Source of the DNA: Pseudomonadota bacterium | GTDB lineage: Bacteria > Pseudomonadota > Gammaproteobacteria > Burkholderiales > Thiobacillaceae | DNA: 16,121 nucleotides | Direction: 5' to 3' | Assembly (NCBI GenBank): GCA_021780975.1 | Contig: JAJXXS010000356.1 | Span: forward strand, 1 to 16,121 | Part shown: piece by piece, positions 1-8,250 of the stretch | Layout of the letters: the number at the start of each line of letters is the position of its first letter | Numbering within the stretch: position 1 is the stretch's first letter | Notes under the pieces: model-generated | Database searches by the model: none | What the model saw: only the letters and a program-made list of their open reading frames with translations | What the model was told of the DNA's origin: nothing | Program-made: the position numbers and the translations under genes

Positions 1-20
1 GCGCTCCCGGCCCGTTTGCC

Positions 21-1382
21 ATGCAGACCCTCTACAACAGCCTCACCCGCCGCAAGGAAGAATTCGTCCCCATCGAGCCCGGCCGCGTGCGCCTCTACGT
101 GTGCGGCATGACGGTGTACGACTACTGTCACCTCGGCCACGCGCGCGTCTTCGTGGCCTTCGACCTAGTGGTGCGCTGGCTGCGCGCGCAGGGCTACCAG
201 GTCGACTACGTGCGCAACATCACCGACGTCGACGACAAGATCATCCAGCGCGCCGCGCAGAACGGCGAGACCCCGGCCGAGCTGACCGCCCGCTTCATCG
301 CCGCCATGCACGAGGACGAGGCGCGCCTGGGCGTGCTGGGCCCCGACCACGAACCGCGCGCGACCGAATACGTGGCGCAGATGCAGGCCATGATCCAGAG
401 CCTCATCGACAAGGGCCTGGCCTATCCTGCGGACAACGGCGACGTCTACTACGCCGTGCGCCTGTTCCCATCGTACGGAAAATTATCCGGCAAAAGCCTG
501 GACGAGCTGCGCGCCGGCGAGCGGGTGGAAGTCGATCCGCACAAGCGCGACCCCATGGATTTCGTGTTGTGGAAGGCGGCCAAGCCCGGCGAGCCGGCGT
601 GGCCCGCGGTCTGGGGCGCCGGGCGGCCGGGCTGGCACATCGAATGCTCGGCCATGAGCGAGCAGCTGCTGGGGCGGCACTTCGACATCCATGGCGGCGG
701 CCAGGATCTTCAGTTTCCGCATCACGAAAACGAGATCGCGCAATCCGAAGGCGCGCACGGCTGCACCTTCGTCAATTACTGGATGCACAACGGCTTCGTG
801 CGCGTGGACAACGAGAAGATGTCCAAGTCTCTGGGCAACTTCTTCACCATCCGCGAGGTGCTGGAGAAGTACGATGCCGAGGTGGTGCGCTTCTTCATCG
901 CGCGCGCCCACTACCGCAGCCCGCTCAACTATTCCGACGCCCACCTCGAAGACGCCAAGGGCGCGCTCACGCGTCTCTACACCACGCTGGCCAACGTCGC
1001 GCCCGACGGCGCAGGAGTGGACTGGGAGGAATCCCATGCGCAGCGCTTCAAGGCTGCCATGGACGACGATTTCAACACCGCCGAGGCGGTTGCCGTGTTG
1101 TTCGACCTGGCCCACGCCGCCAACAAGGCGGCCAGTCCCAGGCTGGCCGGTCAGCTCAAGGCGCTGGGCGGCATCCTAGGCCTCTTGCAGCGCCCGCCGC
1201 AGGAATTCCTCCAGGGTGGGGCCGATGCCGACAGCGCGCGCATCGAGGCGCTGATTTCAGCACGACAGGCCGCCAAGCAGGCCAGGAACTGGGCCGAAGC
1301 CGACCGCATCCGCGACGCCCTCAAGGCCGAGGGCATCCTGCTCGAAGATGGCCCCCAGGGCACCACCTGGCGGCGCAGCTGA
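21..1382 (+). CDS. cysS: Cysteinyl-tRNA synthetase
   Basis: A class I aminoacyl-tRNA synthetase that charges tRNA-Cys with cysteine in the cytoplasm. The 453-residue length is normal for bacterial CysRS. The HIGH-type motif reads HLGH (residues 37-40) and the KMSKS loop is intact at 266-270. The four zinc ligands that select cysteine are all present (C28, C209, H234, E238), at the same numbering as I recall for the E. coli enzyme. The anticodon-binding C-terminal region is complete and ends in a normal stop. Only 20 bases lie upstream in the window, and no clear Shine-Dalgarno is visible there. The start is chosen because MQTLYNSLTR is the typical N-terminus of the family. The gene is followed by 152 bases without a gene before the pilin operon. 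Confidence 0.98.
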   Translation: MQTLYNSLTRRKEEFVPIEPGRVRLYVCGMTVYDYCHLGHARVFVAFDLVVRWLRAQGYQVDYVRNITDVDDKIIQRAAQNGETPAELTARFIAAMHEDEARLGVLGPDHEPRATEYVAQMQAMIQSLIDKGLAYPADNGDVYYAVRLFPSYGKLSGKSLDELRAGERVEVDPHKRDPMDFVLWKAAKPGEPAWPAVWGAGRPGWHIECSAMSEQLLGRHFDIHGGGQDLQFPHHENEIAQSEGAHGCTFVNYWMHNGFVRVDNEKMSKSLGNFFTIREVLEKYDAEVVRFFIARAHYRSPLNYSDAHLEDAKGALTRLYTTLANVAPDGAGVDWEESHAQRFKAAMDDDFNTAEAVAVLFDLAHAANKAASPRLAGQLKALGGILGLLQRPPQEFLQGGADADSARIEALISARQAAKQARNWAEADRIRDALKAEGILLEDGPQGTTWRRS

Positions 1383-1506
1383 GCGCCCTCAAGACCGCCC
1401 TTGCAGCGCCGTTAATCCCTGCAGTCTGCCCATACCCGGGCCAGTCGTCCGCGCATAGCCGCCACCGGTCGGAAGGCGCTGGCGCTCGACAAACCGGGCG
1501 GTTAGG

Positions 1507-1522
1507 GTGCAGGTGTGCAGGT
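1507..1522 (+). repeat. Perfect 8-bp tandem duplication upstream of fimT
   Basis: GTGCAGGT occurs twice head to tail (1507-1514 and 1515-1522), directly before the AGAGGA ribosome-binding region (1523-1528) of fimT. It lies in the 152-base gap between cysS and fimT, where the operon promoter is expected. I found no convincing sigma-70 or sigma-54 promoter in that gap. The duplication could be a regulator half-site pair or simply slippage. Confidence 0.6.
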
Positions 1523-1534
1523 AGAGGAACAAAC

Positions 1535-2029
1535 ATGAGCCGTATGGCCGCCGGATTCACCTTGGTCGAGTTGCTGGTAACGATCGCATTGATTGCGATC
1601 TTGCTGGCCATTGGGGTGCCGTCCTACCAGAGCGTGACCACGGCCAACCGAATGTCTGGCGAAATCAATGGGCTGGTGGGCAATTTGCAATACGCGCGGG
1701 CGGAGGCGGTCAAACAAGGGCAAAACGTTACTGTATGCGCGTCAAGCAACGGCACCTCCTGTTCCGGATCGGGCACCTGGTCAAATGGATGGATTGTGGT
1801 GGATAGCAACAACAACGTCCTCAAAGTGCAGCAGGCCTTTGGCGGAACCGATACGCTTGCCTCAAGCGGCAACACCCTGAGCAGCATCGCATACAACCGC
1901 TACGGCTTCACTGCGAATTCTGGCACGCTCACCTTGCACGATCAGGCCAACACACAGACTTGGCGCAAGTGCGTAGTGGTGTCTCCAGTGGGTGAGCTGA
2001 CGCTCAACTCCCAGGGAGCCTGCCCATGA
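1535..2029 (+). CDS. fimT: Type IV minor pilin, GspH/FimT family
   Basis: A 164-residue minor pseudopilin of the FimT/FimU/GspH type. With PilV, PilW and PilX it should form the initiation complex capping the type IV pilus in the inner membrane and periplasm. The N-terminus is a class III prepilin signal: a six-residue leader before Gly7, PilD cleavage at G7|F8, then FTLVELLVTIALIAILLAIG with the conserved Glu at mature position 5. The globular domain contains the family's VCASSNG and NGWIVVD patterns and paired cysteines. ATG 1535 is chosen because AGAGGA lies 6 bases upstream and it gives a standard short leader. The reading frame is open far upstream into cysS, but that stretch is a shadow of cysS. 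The stop overlaps the pilV start (ATGA at 2026-2029), so the two are probably translationally coupled. Confidence 0.93.
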   Translation: MSRMAAGFTLVELLVTIALIAILLAIGVPSYQSVTTANRMSGEINGLVGNLQYARAEAVKQGQNVTVCASSNGTSCSGSGTWSNGWIVVDSNNNVLKVQQAFGGTDTLASSGNTLSSIAYNRYGFTANSGTLTLHDQANTQTWRKCVVVSPVGELTLNSQGACP

Positions 2030-2535
2030 AAATTCGAACGCAGTGTGGCTTCACCCTGTTGGAGGTGCTGGTCGCCCTGATCGTCATTGCCGTCGGCCTC
2101 CTGGGCATCGCCGGAATTCAGGCCTTGGCGATCAACAGCACCAGCGTGGCGCGCGTGCAAAGCCTGGCCGCCATAGAGGCCTCCAGCCTGGCCGGGGCCA
2201 TGCAGGCCAACAGCGCCTACTGGTCGGCCAGTCCGCCCCTCAACACCACCATCACCAACCAGACGCTAAGCCAGACGCAGGATTGCTCGGTGGGCGCCTG
2301 CACGGCAGCGCAGATGGCGGCCTATGACCTCAATCAATGGACAACCTCTCTGTCGAATCTTCTACCTCAAGGCGGCGGAAGTGTGACATGCACGTCCAGC
2401 GCCAATATTCCAATCACTTGCACGATCAACGTGACGTGGCTGGAAAAGACGGTGGCCGTCAACAGCTCCGCGGCGTCAGTTGGCGTCTCCAATCTCAGCG
2501 CCACGCAATCCTATTCGATGGTGGTGCAGCCATGA
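2026..2535 (+). CDS. pilV: Type IV minor pilin PilV
   Basis: A 169-residue minor pilin of the PilV family. Cleavage is predicted at G8|F9 (leader MKIRTQCG), followed by FTLLEVLVALIVIAVGLLGI. The LLEVLVALIVIAVGLLG pattern is typical of PilV, and the Glu is at mature position 5. The rest of the hydrophobic helix leads into IAGIQALAINSTSVARVQS, which matches the family pattern just after the membrane segment. Several cysteines in the globular part (around residues 87-93 and 121-129) could form disulfides in the periplasm. The gene starts inside the fimT stop and its own TGA overlaps the pilW ATG (2532-2535). This is strong evidence for one coupled operon. Confidence 0.92.
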   Translation: MKIRTQCGFTLLEVLVALIVIAVGLLGIAGIQALAINSTSVARVQSLAAIEASSLAGAMQANSAYWSASPPLNTTITNQTLSQTQDCSVGACTAAQMAAYDLNQWTTSLSNLLPQGGGSVTCTSSANIPITCTINVTWLEKTVAVNSSAASVGVSNLSATQSYSMVVQP

Positions 2536-3197
2536 GCAATATGCAGCGCCAACGCGGCATCAGTTTGGTCGAGATCCTGGTGGCTATGGCCATTGGCCTG
2601 TTTCTGCTGGTCGGCCTGTTCTCCATTTTTTACACCACACGCCAGACCTACACTGCCCAGCAGGGATTGGCCAACTTGCAGGACAACGAGCGGATGGCGG
2701 CCATCATGCTGAGCAACGTGATCAAGATTGCGGGCTATTTCCCCAACCCGCAGGCGCAGACCGCCGTGCAGGTGTTTGGCGCCAATCAGATAGTCAGCGG
2801 CACCGGCAATGGCAGTGGGGACACCATCACCGTTCGCTACGCGACGGCCCCTGGCGACGGCATCATGAACTGCAATGGGGGCAGCAACACCGGCGCCGCC
2901 AACGTCGTTTGGACCAATACCTTCTCGCTCGATACGACGACCCATACGTTGGAATGCGACATCGGCAACGGCCCCCAGCCGCTGGTGACAGGCGTGCAGA
3001 GCATGCAGATTCTCTACGGTGTGGACACCGGCTCCGGCTTTCCGGCGATTTACGTGAACGCCAGCAGCATGGGCGCTTATAGCTGGAGCAACGTCAAATC
3101 GGTGCTCGTGCGCCTGACCTTCATCAATCCGGTGCAGGGGCAGACCAATGCGCTGCAGCCGTTCTCCCTCACCATTCCCTTGATGAACCGGCTATGA
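2532..3197 (+). CDS. pilW: Type IV minor pilin PilW
   Basis: A 221-residue minor pilin of the PilW family. The leader MSNMQRQRG is followed by ISLVEILVAMAIGLFLLVG, with cleavage after Gly9 and Glu at mature position 5. Ile rather than Phe at mature position 1 is common in PilW. The next segment (IFYTTRQTYTAQQGLANLQDNERMA) is the characteristic PilW region after the helix. The globular domain holds the GDTITVRYA pattern and ends in a VRLTFINPVQG-type strand. ATG 2532 is chosen because it overlaps the pilV stop and gives a normal leader; the reading frame is open further upstream inside pilV but has no pilin signal there. The stop overlaps pilX by ATGA. Confidence 0.92.
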   Translation: MSNMQRQRGISLVEILVAMAIGLFLLVGLFSIFYTTRQTYTAQQGLANLQDNERMAAIMLSNVIKIAGYFPNPQAQTAVQVFGANQIVSGTGNGSGDTITVRYATAPGDGIMNCNGGSNTGAANVVWTNTFSLDTTTHTLECDIGNGPQPLVTGVQSMQILYGVDTGSGFPAIYVNASSMGAYSWSNVKSVLVRLTFINPVQGQTNALQPFSLTIPLMNRL

Positions 3198-3781
3198 AGA
3201 GTTCCGCTTTCCTACTCGTACCAGCCGCCTCGCTTGTCGAGCCGCATGTTTCGGGCGGCGTTAAACAGAAAGGGTTTGTGCTGATCGCCAGCCTCTTGAT
3301 CATGGTGGTGCTGACCATCCTGGCACTGAGCATGTTCCGCAGCTTCGGCTTGCAGGAACTGATGGCCGGCAATATGCGTGAAAAATCCCGCGCGATCGAT
3401 GCTGCCCAGGCGGCGATCAACTACGCGGAGTTTTGGTTGGCGAAGGGCAACGCGTCCACTGGGAGCACGTGCAGTGCCAGCGCCACGGTGAATCAACCGG
3501 TGGTCTGCAGCAATGCTCCACCGGGCAGTTACCTCACTACTCTGCCCTGGGCGTTTGGGGTCAACTACACTCCCGGCGGCATGCAGACGAACTCGAATGG
3601 TGGCGCCAACAACTACTACGCGAACCCCAGGTACTACATCCAGTACCTGGGGACTTACCCCAACGGACTGATGTATCGAATCACGGCGCTCGGCTACGGC
3701 GGAAACTCCAATGCCGTCGCCGTCCTGCAAAGCATGTATCAAGTTCCCAGCGGCAGCGGGACAAGCCTGACCGGACCTTGA
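3194..3781 (+). CDS. pilX: Type IV minor pilin PilX
   Basis: A 195-residue PilX-type minor pilin. Its signature is QELMAGNMREKSRAIDAAQA directly after the hydrophobic helix; the QE-MAGN-R-K motif is diagnostic of the PilX N-terminal domain. Mature protein should begin at F28 (KQKG|FVLIASLLIMVVL). Mature position 5 is Ala rather than Glu, as is usual for PilX and GspK. The leader is about 27 residues, longer than the 6-9 of its neighbours. No in-frame ATG is available nearer to the cleavage site, and the ATGA overlap with pilW supports the annotated start. It should act with PilW, PilV, FimT and PilE in the tip complex that carries PilY1. A 13-base gap with a purine-rich ribosome-binding stretch separates it from pilY1. 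Confidence 0.9.
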   Translation: MKSSAFLLVPAASLVEPHVSGGVKQKGFVLIASLLIMVVLTILALSMFRSFGLQELMAGNMREKSRAIDAAQAAINYAEFWLAKGNASTGSTCSASATVNQPVVCSNAPPGSYLTTLPWAFGVNYTPGGMQTNSNGGANNYYANPRYYIQYLGTYPNGLMYRITALGYGGNSNAVAVLQSMYQVPSGSGTSLTGP

Positions 3782-3794
3782 AAGGGGTGAGCAA

Positions 3795-6700
3795 ATGACC
3801 AGCAAGAAGAAACACATCCCCTATCCAACTCACGCGACGCGGGGCCGATCGCGCGCGATCGGGCTGGCGATCGCGCTTGCCTGCAGCACCCTGGGGCTGA
3901 GCACTGGCGCATGGGCAGGAGCCGGTTTCCTGCCCGTGACCCAGTGCTTCAGGGGCACCGGTGCGGCCGGCTGGGTGATGAACTGGACCAAGAGCACGTA
4001 TTCGGCGGCCACGAACGCTAATTCCATGCTCACGGCGGCACAGGGCGTGGATACGCCTGGAGATGGGTGGCTAAGGCTAACCGACAGCAACGGTAATGAG
4101 GCCGGATCGACCTATTACAACCTTCCAATCAATGTCGGCTCCTTGGGCATCCAAGTACAGTTCACCTATACGACGTGGAACCCACAGAATGGGGGTGCTG
4201 ACGGTATCGGCATGTTCCTGTTTGATGGCTCGACCACGCCTTCGCAGTTTGTGCTAGGCAACGTTGGCGGCGCCCAGGGTTATTGTGCGCAAGGGTATAA
4301 CGGGTATTCGACAGCCCCCGGTCTGAGTAACGGGGTCCTGGGCATTAGCCTTGACGACTGGGGCAACTTCGCGAATGCAGCAGATCGGTGCTACAACGGG
4401 GGTGAGACGAATGGTGGCCACACGTCTCCCTATTATCCGGCGGTCGGATTGCGCGGGCCAGGGAATGGCTATCAGGGCTACGCCTGGCTTGCCGATAATC
4501 ACAATTTGCCGGCTTCAACATATTCCACCTCCACGACGCGGCCATTGGCATCCAGCTTCTATCGTCGCGTGCAGTTGAGAGTTTACCCAGACGCCAGCGC
4601 CAGCAGCGGGTATCAGGTCGATCTCGACTGGGCCACTGCCCAAGGCGCCAACGGAACCCTTCCTGCTGCCAGCGCGTTTACGCAGCTGCTGAGCGCTCCT
4701 TATGCCTTCACCTCGCCCACCTTTCCCACGGGATATTCCCAGCCCTACACAAAGACGCCTGCCAGCTACAACGGTGTTAACAAAGGGGCGACGGTGAAGT
4801 TCTCGCAACCCACCACCTGGAATCCTCTGCCACCCACAGTGAAGTTTGGTTTCCTGGGATCAACTGGCGGCGCCGAGAATACCCACGAAATCCAGGACGT
4901 ATTCTTCACCGAGGGCATGCCGGATCTGGGCATCACCCAGAACGTGGCGTCGGCTTTCGGTAATACGGGTACGTTCATGGTGACGGTTACCAACCTGGGA
5001 TCGGCCGAGGCCACCAACGCGGCTTTCAGCGCCAGCGTGTCCGGCTTGATCAACGTCGTGTGGTCATGCACCGCGAGTGTGGGATCCAGCTGCCCGGCCA
5101 GCGGCACGGGGGCGCCCAGTGGCGTGAATTTCTCGCTGGGGCTGGTGGGTACGGCGACTTTCACCATACAGGGTCAGACTTCGTCCGGAACCACGATCTC
5201 GGACAGCGCTTCGCTCACAGCCCCCACAGGATTCACCGACGCTGACCCCAGCAACGATACGGCGGCGACGAGCATGACGGTCGGCAGCGGCACCAGCGTG
5301 CTGAACCTGGCGCAGACGCCGCAGACCACCAACTCGGTGAGTGTCAGCACGGTGCCTGGAGGCCAGGTGCAGTCGAGCACCCAGATCTACCTCACTCAGT
5401 TCTATCCCCAAAACTGGTGGGGTGATCTGCAAGCCTATGGCATCACGATAGGGGCCAACGGGACGGCTACGGCCGCGAGCACGCCGACCTGGTCCGCTTC
5501 CTGCGTACTGATGGGGGGTGCGTGCGCTGCCACGGGCAGTTCGGTGACCAAGCAATCGAGCCGCACCCTGTTGACCTGGAACGGCACGGCAGGCGTTACC
5601 CTGTCCTACTCGAACCTGAGCTCCGCCGAGCAGGCCGCCGTGAGCGCGGACCCGATCAAGGGCTCCCTGACCGGTACTGACGTCGTGAACTACTTGGCCG
5701 GCACCCAGACCAAGGAGCAAAGCAACGGCGGGCCCTTCCGCAACCGTACCAGCATATTGGGCGATATCGTGAATTCCAACCCGGTGTATGTCGGGCAGCC
5801 AGCGAACAACTACCCGACCAACTGGACCGATCTGCTCTATCCGACTGCCACCATGGCGGAGAACGCGACGTCGAATAGCTATGGCGCATTCCAGACAGCG
5901 GAGGCCAGCCGCACCAATGTGGTGTACGCCGGGAGCAACGATGGCATGCTGCATGGTTTTACCGCGGGTTCGGGAAGCGCAGCGACGGGCAACAGCAGCA
6001 CCCAGGAGGCGATAGCCTACATGCCCGCGGCCGTGTTGACCCAGATCGGCAACAATTCCAGCACCGATCCGAATATCAATTACAATTTTACCGACCCCGC
6101 CTATACGCATCACTTCTTCGTCGATGCCACGCCGGGGACGGGGGATCTCTATTACGGCGGTGCCTGGCATACCTGGCTGGTAGGCGGCCTGGGCGCCGGA
6201 GGGCAGGCCCTCTACGCCTTGAACATCACCGACCCGTCCAACTTTGGCACGGGATCCGTGATCAAGGAAATCAACCCTGCCACGCTGACCTGTGTCAACA
6301 ACACCAATTGCGGTCAGGATCTGGGAAATACCTATGGCACCCCGATCATCAGGCGCATGCATGACGGGAATTGGGCGGTCATCTTCGGTAATGGCTACAA
6401 CAGTGCCAACGGCAAGGCGGTGATTTTCATCGCCGACATCGACCATACGTCCGGTAATTGGAGCGTATATGAACTCGCCACCAATGCACAGACGCCCAAT
6501 GGCATCGATTACGTAACTTCCGCCGATCTTGATTCCGACCATGTGGTGGACTATCTGTACGCCGGCGACCTCTTCGGCAACGTCTGGCGGTTTGATGTGA
6601 CCAGCAGCAACCCGGCGAACTGGCATGTCTCCAAGTTCACGGGAAGCACCGCGGCCCCGAGTCCGCTGTTCACGGCCTCCAATTCATCAGGCACGCTGCA

Positions 6701-7496
6701 ACCGATCACCACGCAGGTGCAGGTCGTGAGCGTTCCCTCGCAGTTGGGGCTGCCGCGCGTCATGGTCATGTTCGGCACCGGCAAAGACATCGAAACGTCC
6801 GACCTCCTGCCCAACAACACGGCCAATGGTGTGCAAAGCGTCTACGGTATCTGGGATTGGGACATGAGCGCGTGGGATTCGAATGCCAACGCCACGGTCC
6901 AATATGCGGCCGGATCTCCCTCCAGTATGGTGACGCGCTCCGACCTGCAGCAGCAAACGGTGACCACCTACGATAGCTCGGGCAACGTGGTCACTGCCAA
7001 TGCCTCTACAGCGTACTACCGTACCTTATCCAGTCAGTCCGTATGCTGGGCAGGCACTACCACTTGCGCCAGCAACAACACGCAGTACGGGTTTTACGTG
7101 GATCTGCCGGCAACCGCCGAGACGGTCATCTATAACCCCATCGTTATCGATGGCGCATTCCAGGTCAACACCACGATACCGGCCAGCAATACCCAAGGAC
7201 TGACCTGCTATCCGGCGTCCCCGCCAGGGGGCTGGCAAATGGCTTTCAGCCCGGCCAATGGCGGAGCGCTGCCCCAGTCATTCTTCCCCGACAGCAGCGG
7301 CAATTTCAGCACTATCAATGGGCAGTCGGTGATGGGGGTGTTTACCAATGCGGTGGGTTCGCCGAGCGTGGTCACGATCAACGGCCAATCGCAGCTAGTG
7401 ACTAAAGTTGCGGGGACGCCGCAGATCAAGATCACAAAGGTTAATCCTACGCCCGCTGGTGCTGGAAGCCGCGTGACGTGGATAGAGCTACGGTAA
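3795..7496 (+). CDS. pilY1: PilY1 pilus-tip adhesin with N-terminal L-type-lectin-like domain
   Basis: A 1233-residue exported adhesin of the PilY1/PilC family, expected at the type IV pilus tip and active in attachment and control of retraction. A basic N-terminus and hydrophobic stretch (residues 20-41, AWA|GAG) form a Sec signal peptide. Residues about 45-375 look like an L-type lectin: GGADGIGMFLFDG (133-145), a metal-site-like LDDWGNF with D187, W189, N191 and D197, and a closing strand VKFGFLGSTGGAENTHEIQD (349-368). Residues about 376-497 are a DUF11/CARDB-like beta-sandwich (PDLGITQNV start, DADPSNDTA end). Residues about 640-1233 are the PilY1 beta-propeller, starting at RNRTSILGDIVNSNPVYVG. 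It carries a calcium-loop motif with D911, D913, D915 and D919, followed by YLYAGDLFGNVWRFD. The C-terminus VTWIELR is typical. The family assignment is firm; the lectin assignment is by motif and order of segments. Confidence 0.93.
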   Translation: MTSKKKHIPYPTHATRGRSRAIGLAIALACSTLGLSTGAWAGAGFLPVTQCFRGTGAAGWVMNWTKSTYSAATNANSMLTAAQGVDTPGDGWLRLTDSNGNEAGSTYYNLPINVGSLGIQVQFTYTTWNPQNGGADGIGMFLFDGSTTPSQFVLGNVGGAQGYCAQGYNGYSTAPGLSNGVLGISLDDWGNFANAADRCYNGGETNGGHTSPYYPAVGLRGPGNGYQGYAWLADNHNLPASTYSTSTTRPLASSFYRRVQLRVYPDASASSGYQVDLDWATAQGANGTLPAASAFTQLLSAPYAFTSPTFPTGYSQPYTKTPASYNGVNKGATVKFSQPTTWNPLPPTVKFGFLGSTGGAENTHEIQDVFFTEGMPDLGITQNVASAFGNTGTFMVTVTNLGSAEATNAAFSASVSGLINVVWSCTASVGSSCPASGTGAPSGVNFSLGLVGTATFTIQGQTSSGTTISDSASLTAPTGFTDADPSNDTAATSMTVGSGTSVLNLAQTPQTTNSVSVSTVPGGQVQSSTQIYLTQFYPQNWWGDLQAYGITIGANGTATAASTPTWSASCVLMGGACAATGSSVTKQSSRTLLTWNGTAGVTLSYSNLSSAEQAAVSADPIKGSLTGTDVVNYLAGTQTKEQSNGGPFRNRTSILGDIVNSNPVYVGQPANNYPTNWTDLLYPTATMAENATSNSYGAFQTAEASRTNVVYAGSNDGMLHGFTAGSGSAATGNSSTQEAIAYMPAAVLTQIGNNSSTDPNINYNFTDPAYTHHFFVDATPGTGDLYYGGAWHTWLVGGLGAGGQALYALNITDPSNFGTGSVIKEINPATLTCVNNTNCGQDLGNTYGTPIIRRMHDGNWAVIFGNGYNSANGKAVIFIADIDHTSGNWSVYELATNAQTPNGIDYVTSADLDSDHVVDYLYAGDLFGNVWRFDVTSSNPANWHVSKFTGSTAAPSPLFTASNSSGTLQPITTQVQVVSVPSQLGLPRVMVMFGTGKDIETSDLLPNNTANGVQSVYGIWDWDMSAWDSNANATVQYAAGSPSSMVTRSDLQQQTVTTYDSSGNVVTANASTAYYRTLSSQSVCWAGTTTCASNNTQYGFYVDLPATAETVIYNPIVIDGAFQVNTTIPASNTQGLTCYPASPPGGWQMAFSPANGGALPQSFFPDSSGNFSTINGQSVMGVFTNAVGSPSVVTINGQSQLVTKVAGTPQIKITKVNPTPAGAGSRVTWIELR

Positions 7497-7509
7497 AGGG
7501 CCAGAGATC

Positions 7510-7956
7510 ATGCATAAAGTGAGGACACCTAGGTTGGCGAGGGGCTTTACCCTCATCGAGTTGATGATCGTCGTGGCCATCATCGGCATATTGGCCGTAA
7601 TAGCCTATCCGTCCTATCTGAATCATGTGAGGGAATCCCGGCGCACTTCGGCCAAGACAGCGCTGCTTGATGTGGCGGGTCATGAGGAGCGTTATTTCAC
7701 GACCAACAACACCTACACGACGTCTCTGTCCACTCTGGGCTACCCGAGCGGCGCAACGATGCCGGTGCCTAGCAGCACGCAAGACTATTACGATGTGAAA
7801 ATTGTGAGCGCCAACGGCACCAGCTACTTCCTCCAGGCGGTGCCCGCAGGAGATCAGGCCCAGGATACCGAGTGTGGGACGTTCACGCTCAACAATGTAG
7901 GAATTCAGGGCAACACTGGCAACAGCGGTTCAAGTCAGGATTGCTGGGGAAAGTAA
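7510..7956 (+). CDS. pilE: Type IV minor pilin PilE
   Basis: A 148-residue pilin of the PilE type that closes minor-pilin operons. The leader MHKVRTPRLARG is cleaved at G12|F13, followed by FTLIELMIVVAIIGILAVIA, a very conserved pilin helix with Glu at mature position 5. PSYLNHVRESRRTSAKTALL and the A-x-x-EERYF-x-x-NNTYT pattern are typical of PilE. C122 and C145 bracket a short C-terminal loop and probably form the D-region disulfide. It is unlikely to be the major pilin, because it sits in the minor-pilin cluster beside pilY1 and lacks a repeated conserved C-terminal region, but that cannot be excluded. The ribosome-binding site is weak. The stop lies 9 bases from that of the convergent small gene, with no visible terminator between them. 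Confidence 0.9.
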   Translation: MHKVRTPRLARGFTLIELMIVVAIIGILAVIAYPSYLNHVRESRRTSAKTALLDVAGHEERYFTTNNTYTTSLSTLGYPSGATMPVPSSTQDYYDVKIVSANGTSYFLQAVPAGDQAQDTECGTFTLNNVGIQGNTGNSGSSQDCWGK

Positions 7957-7965
7957 GCCCTTGGT

Positions 7966-8250
7966 TCAGTCGTTGTAGCGGTGCAGGGTGTCCTCGGCCG
8001 GCTGGCCGGTGTCGGGGTCCACCCACTCGGAGATGCCCAGTTCCTGTTCGGCTTCCTCCACCGTCTCGCCAGGCTCGAAGATCGTGTCCTCCACTGGCGT
8101 GTCCCGATCGGCGATGGCGTCCGCTAGGGTGGGGAAGGGGCCGAATTCCTCGTTGGTCTCCTGGTCACGCCAATAGAAACCGTCCGGGCGCTCTATGATG
8201 GTCGAGGTGTCGAGGGGTTCCGCGGGGGTGGTCGGGGCGGGTCGTTTCAT
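7966..8250 (-). CDS. Small acidic protein of unknown function
   Basis: I do not recognise a named family. The product is 94 residues, strongly acidic, with no signal peptide or membrane segment, so it is probably cytoplasmic. It has a Pro/Thr-rich N-terminus (about 1-18), a central block GFYWRDQETNEEFGPFPTLA (24-43), and a C-terminal block ELGISEWVDPDTGQPAED (70-87). These blocks look like a compact conserved domain rather than random coding. I chose ATG 8250 over the upstream in-frame ATG 8265. A GGAGG Shine-Dalgarno lies 8 bases before 8250, while nothing like one precedes 8265, whose first codons contain that GGAGG. It lies downstream of, and on the same strand as, the sigma-54 activator, 106 bases after its stop, and is convergent with pilE. 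Confidence 0.75.
   Translation of the reverse strand: MKRPAPTTPAEPLDTSTIIERPDGFYWRDQETNEEFGPFPTLADAIADRDTPVEDTIFEPGETVEEAEQELGISEWVDPDTGQPAEDTLHRYND

Noticed and set aside
633..647. TGGCAC-N5-ATGC, resembling a sigma-54 -24/-12 promoter
   Set aside because: Inside the cysS coding region at conserved codons (GWHIECS), pointing at no start; the -12 element is imperfect.
101..1534. Long plus-strand open frame running through cysS into fimT
   Set aside because: The part over cysS is an Arg/Pro/Gly-rich shadow in another frame. Only the part from 1535 has a pilin signal and a ribosome-binding site.
5064..6626. 520-codon open frame antisense to pilY1
   Set aside because: Low-complexity translation without conserved motifs. 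The plus strand holds the clear PilY1 propeller.
7510..7956. Major type IV pilin
   Set aside because: The sequence resembles PilE minor pilins, and its position after pilY1 is the classic minor-pilin order.
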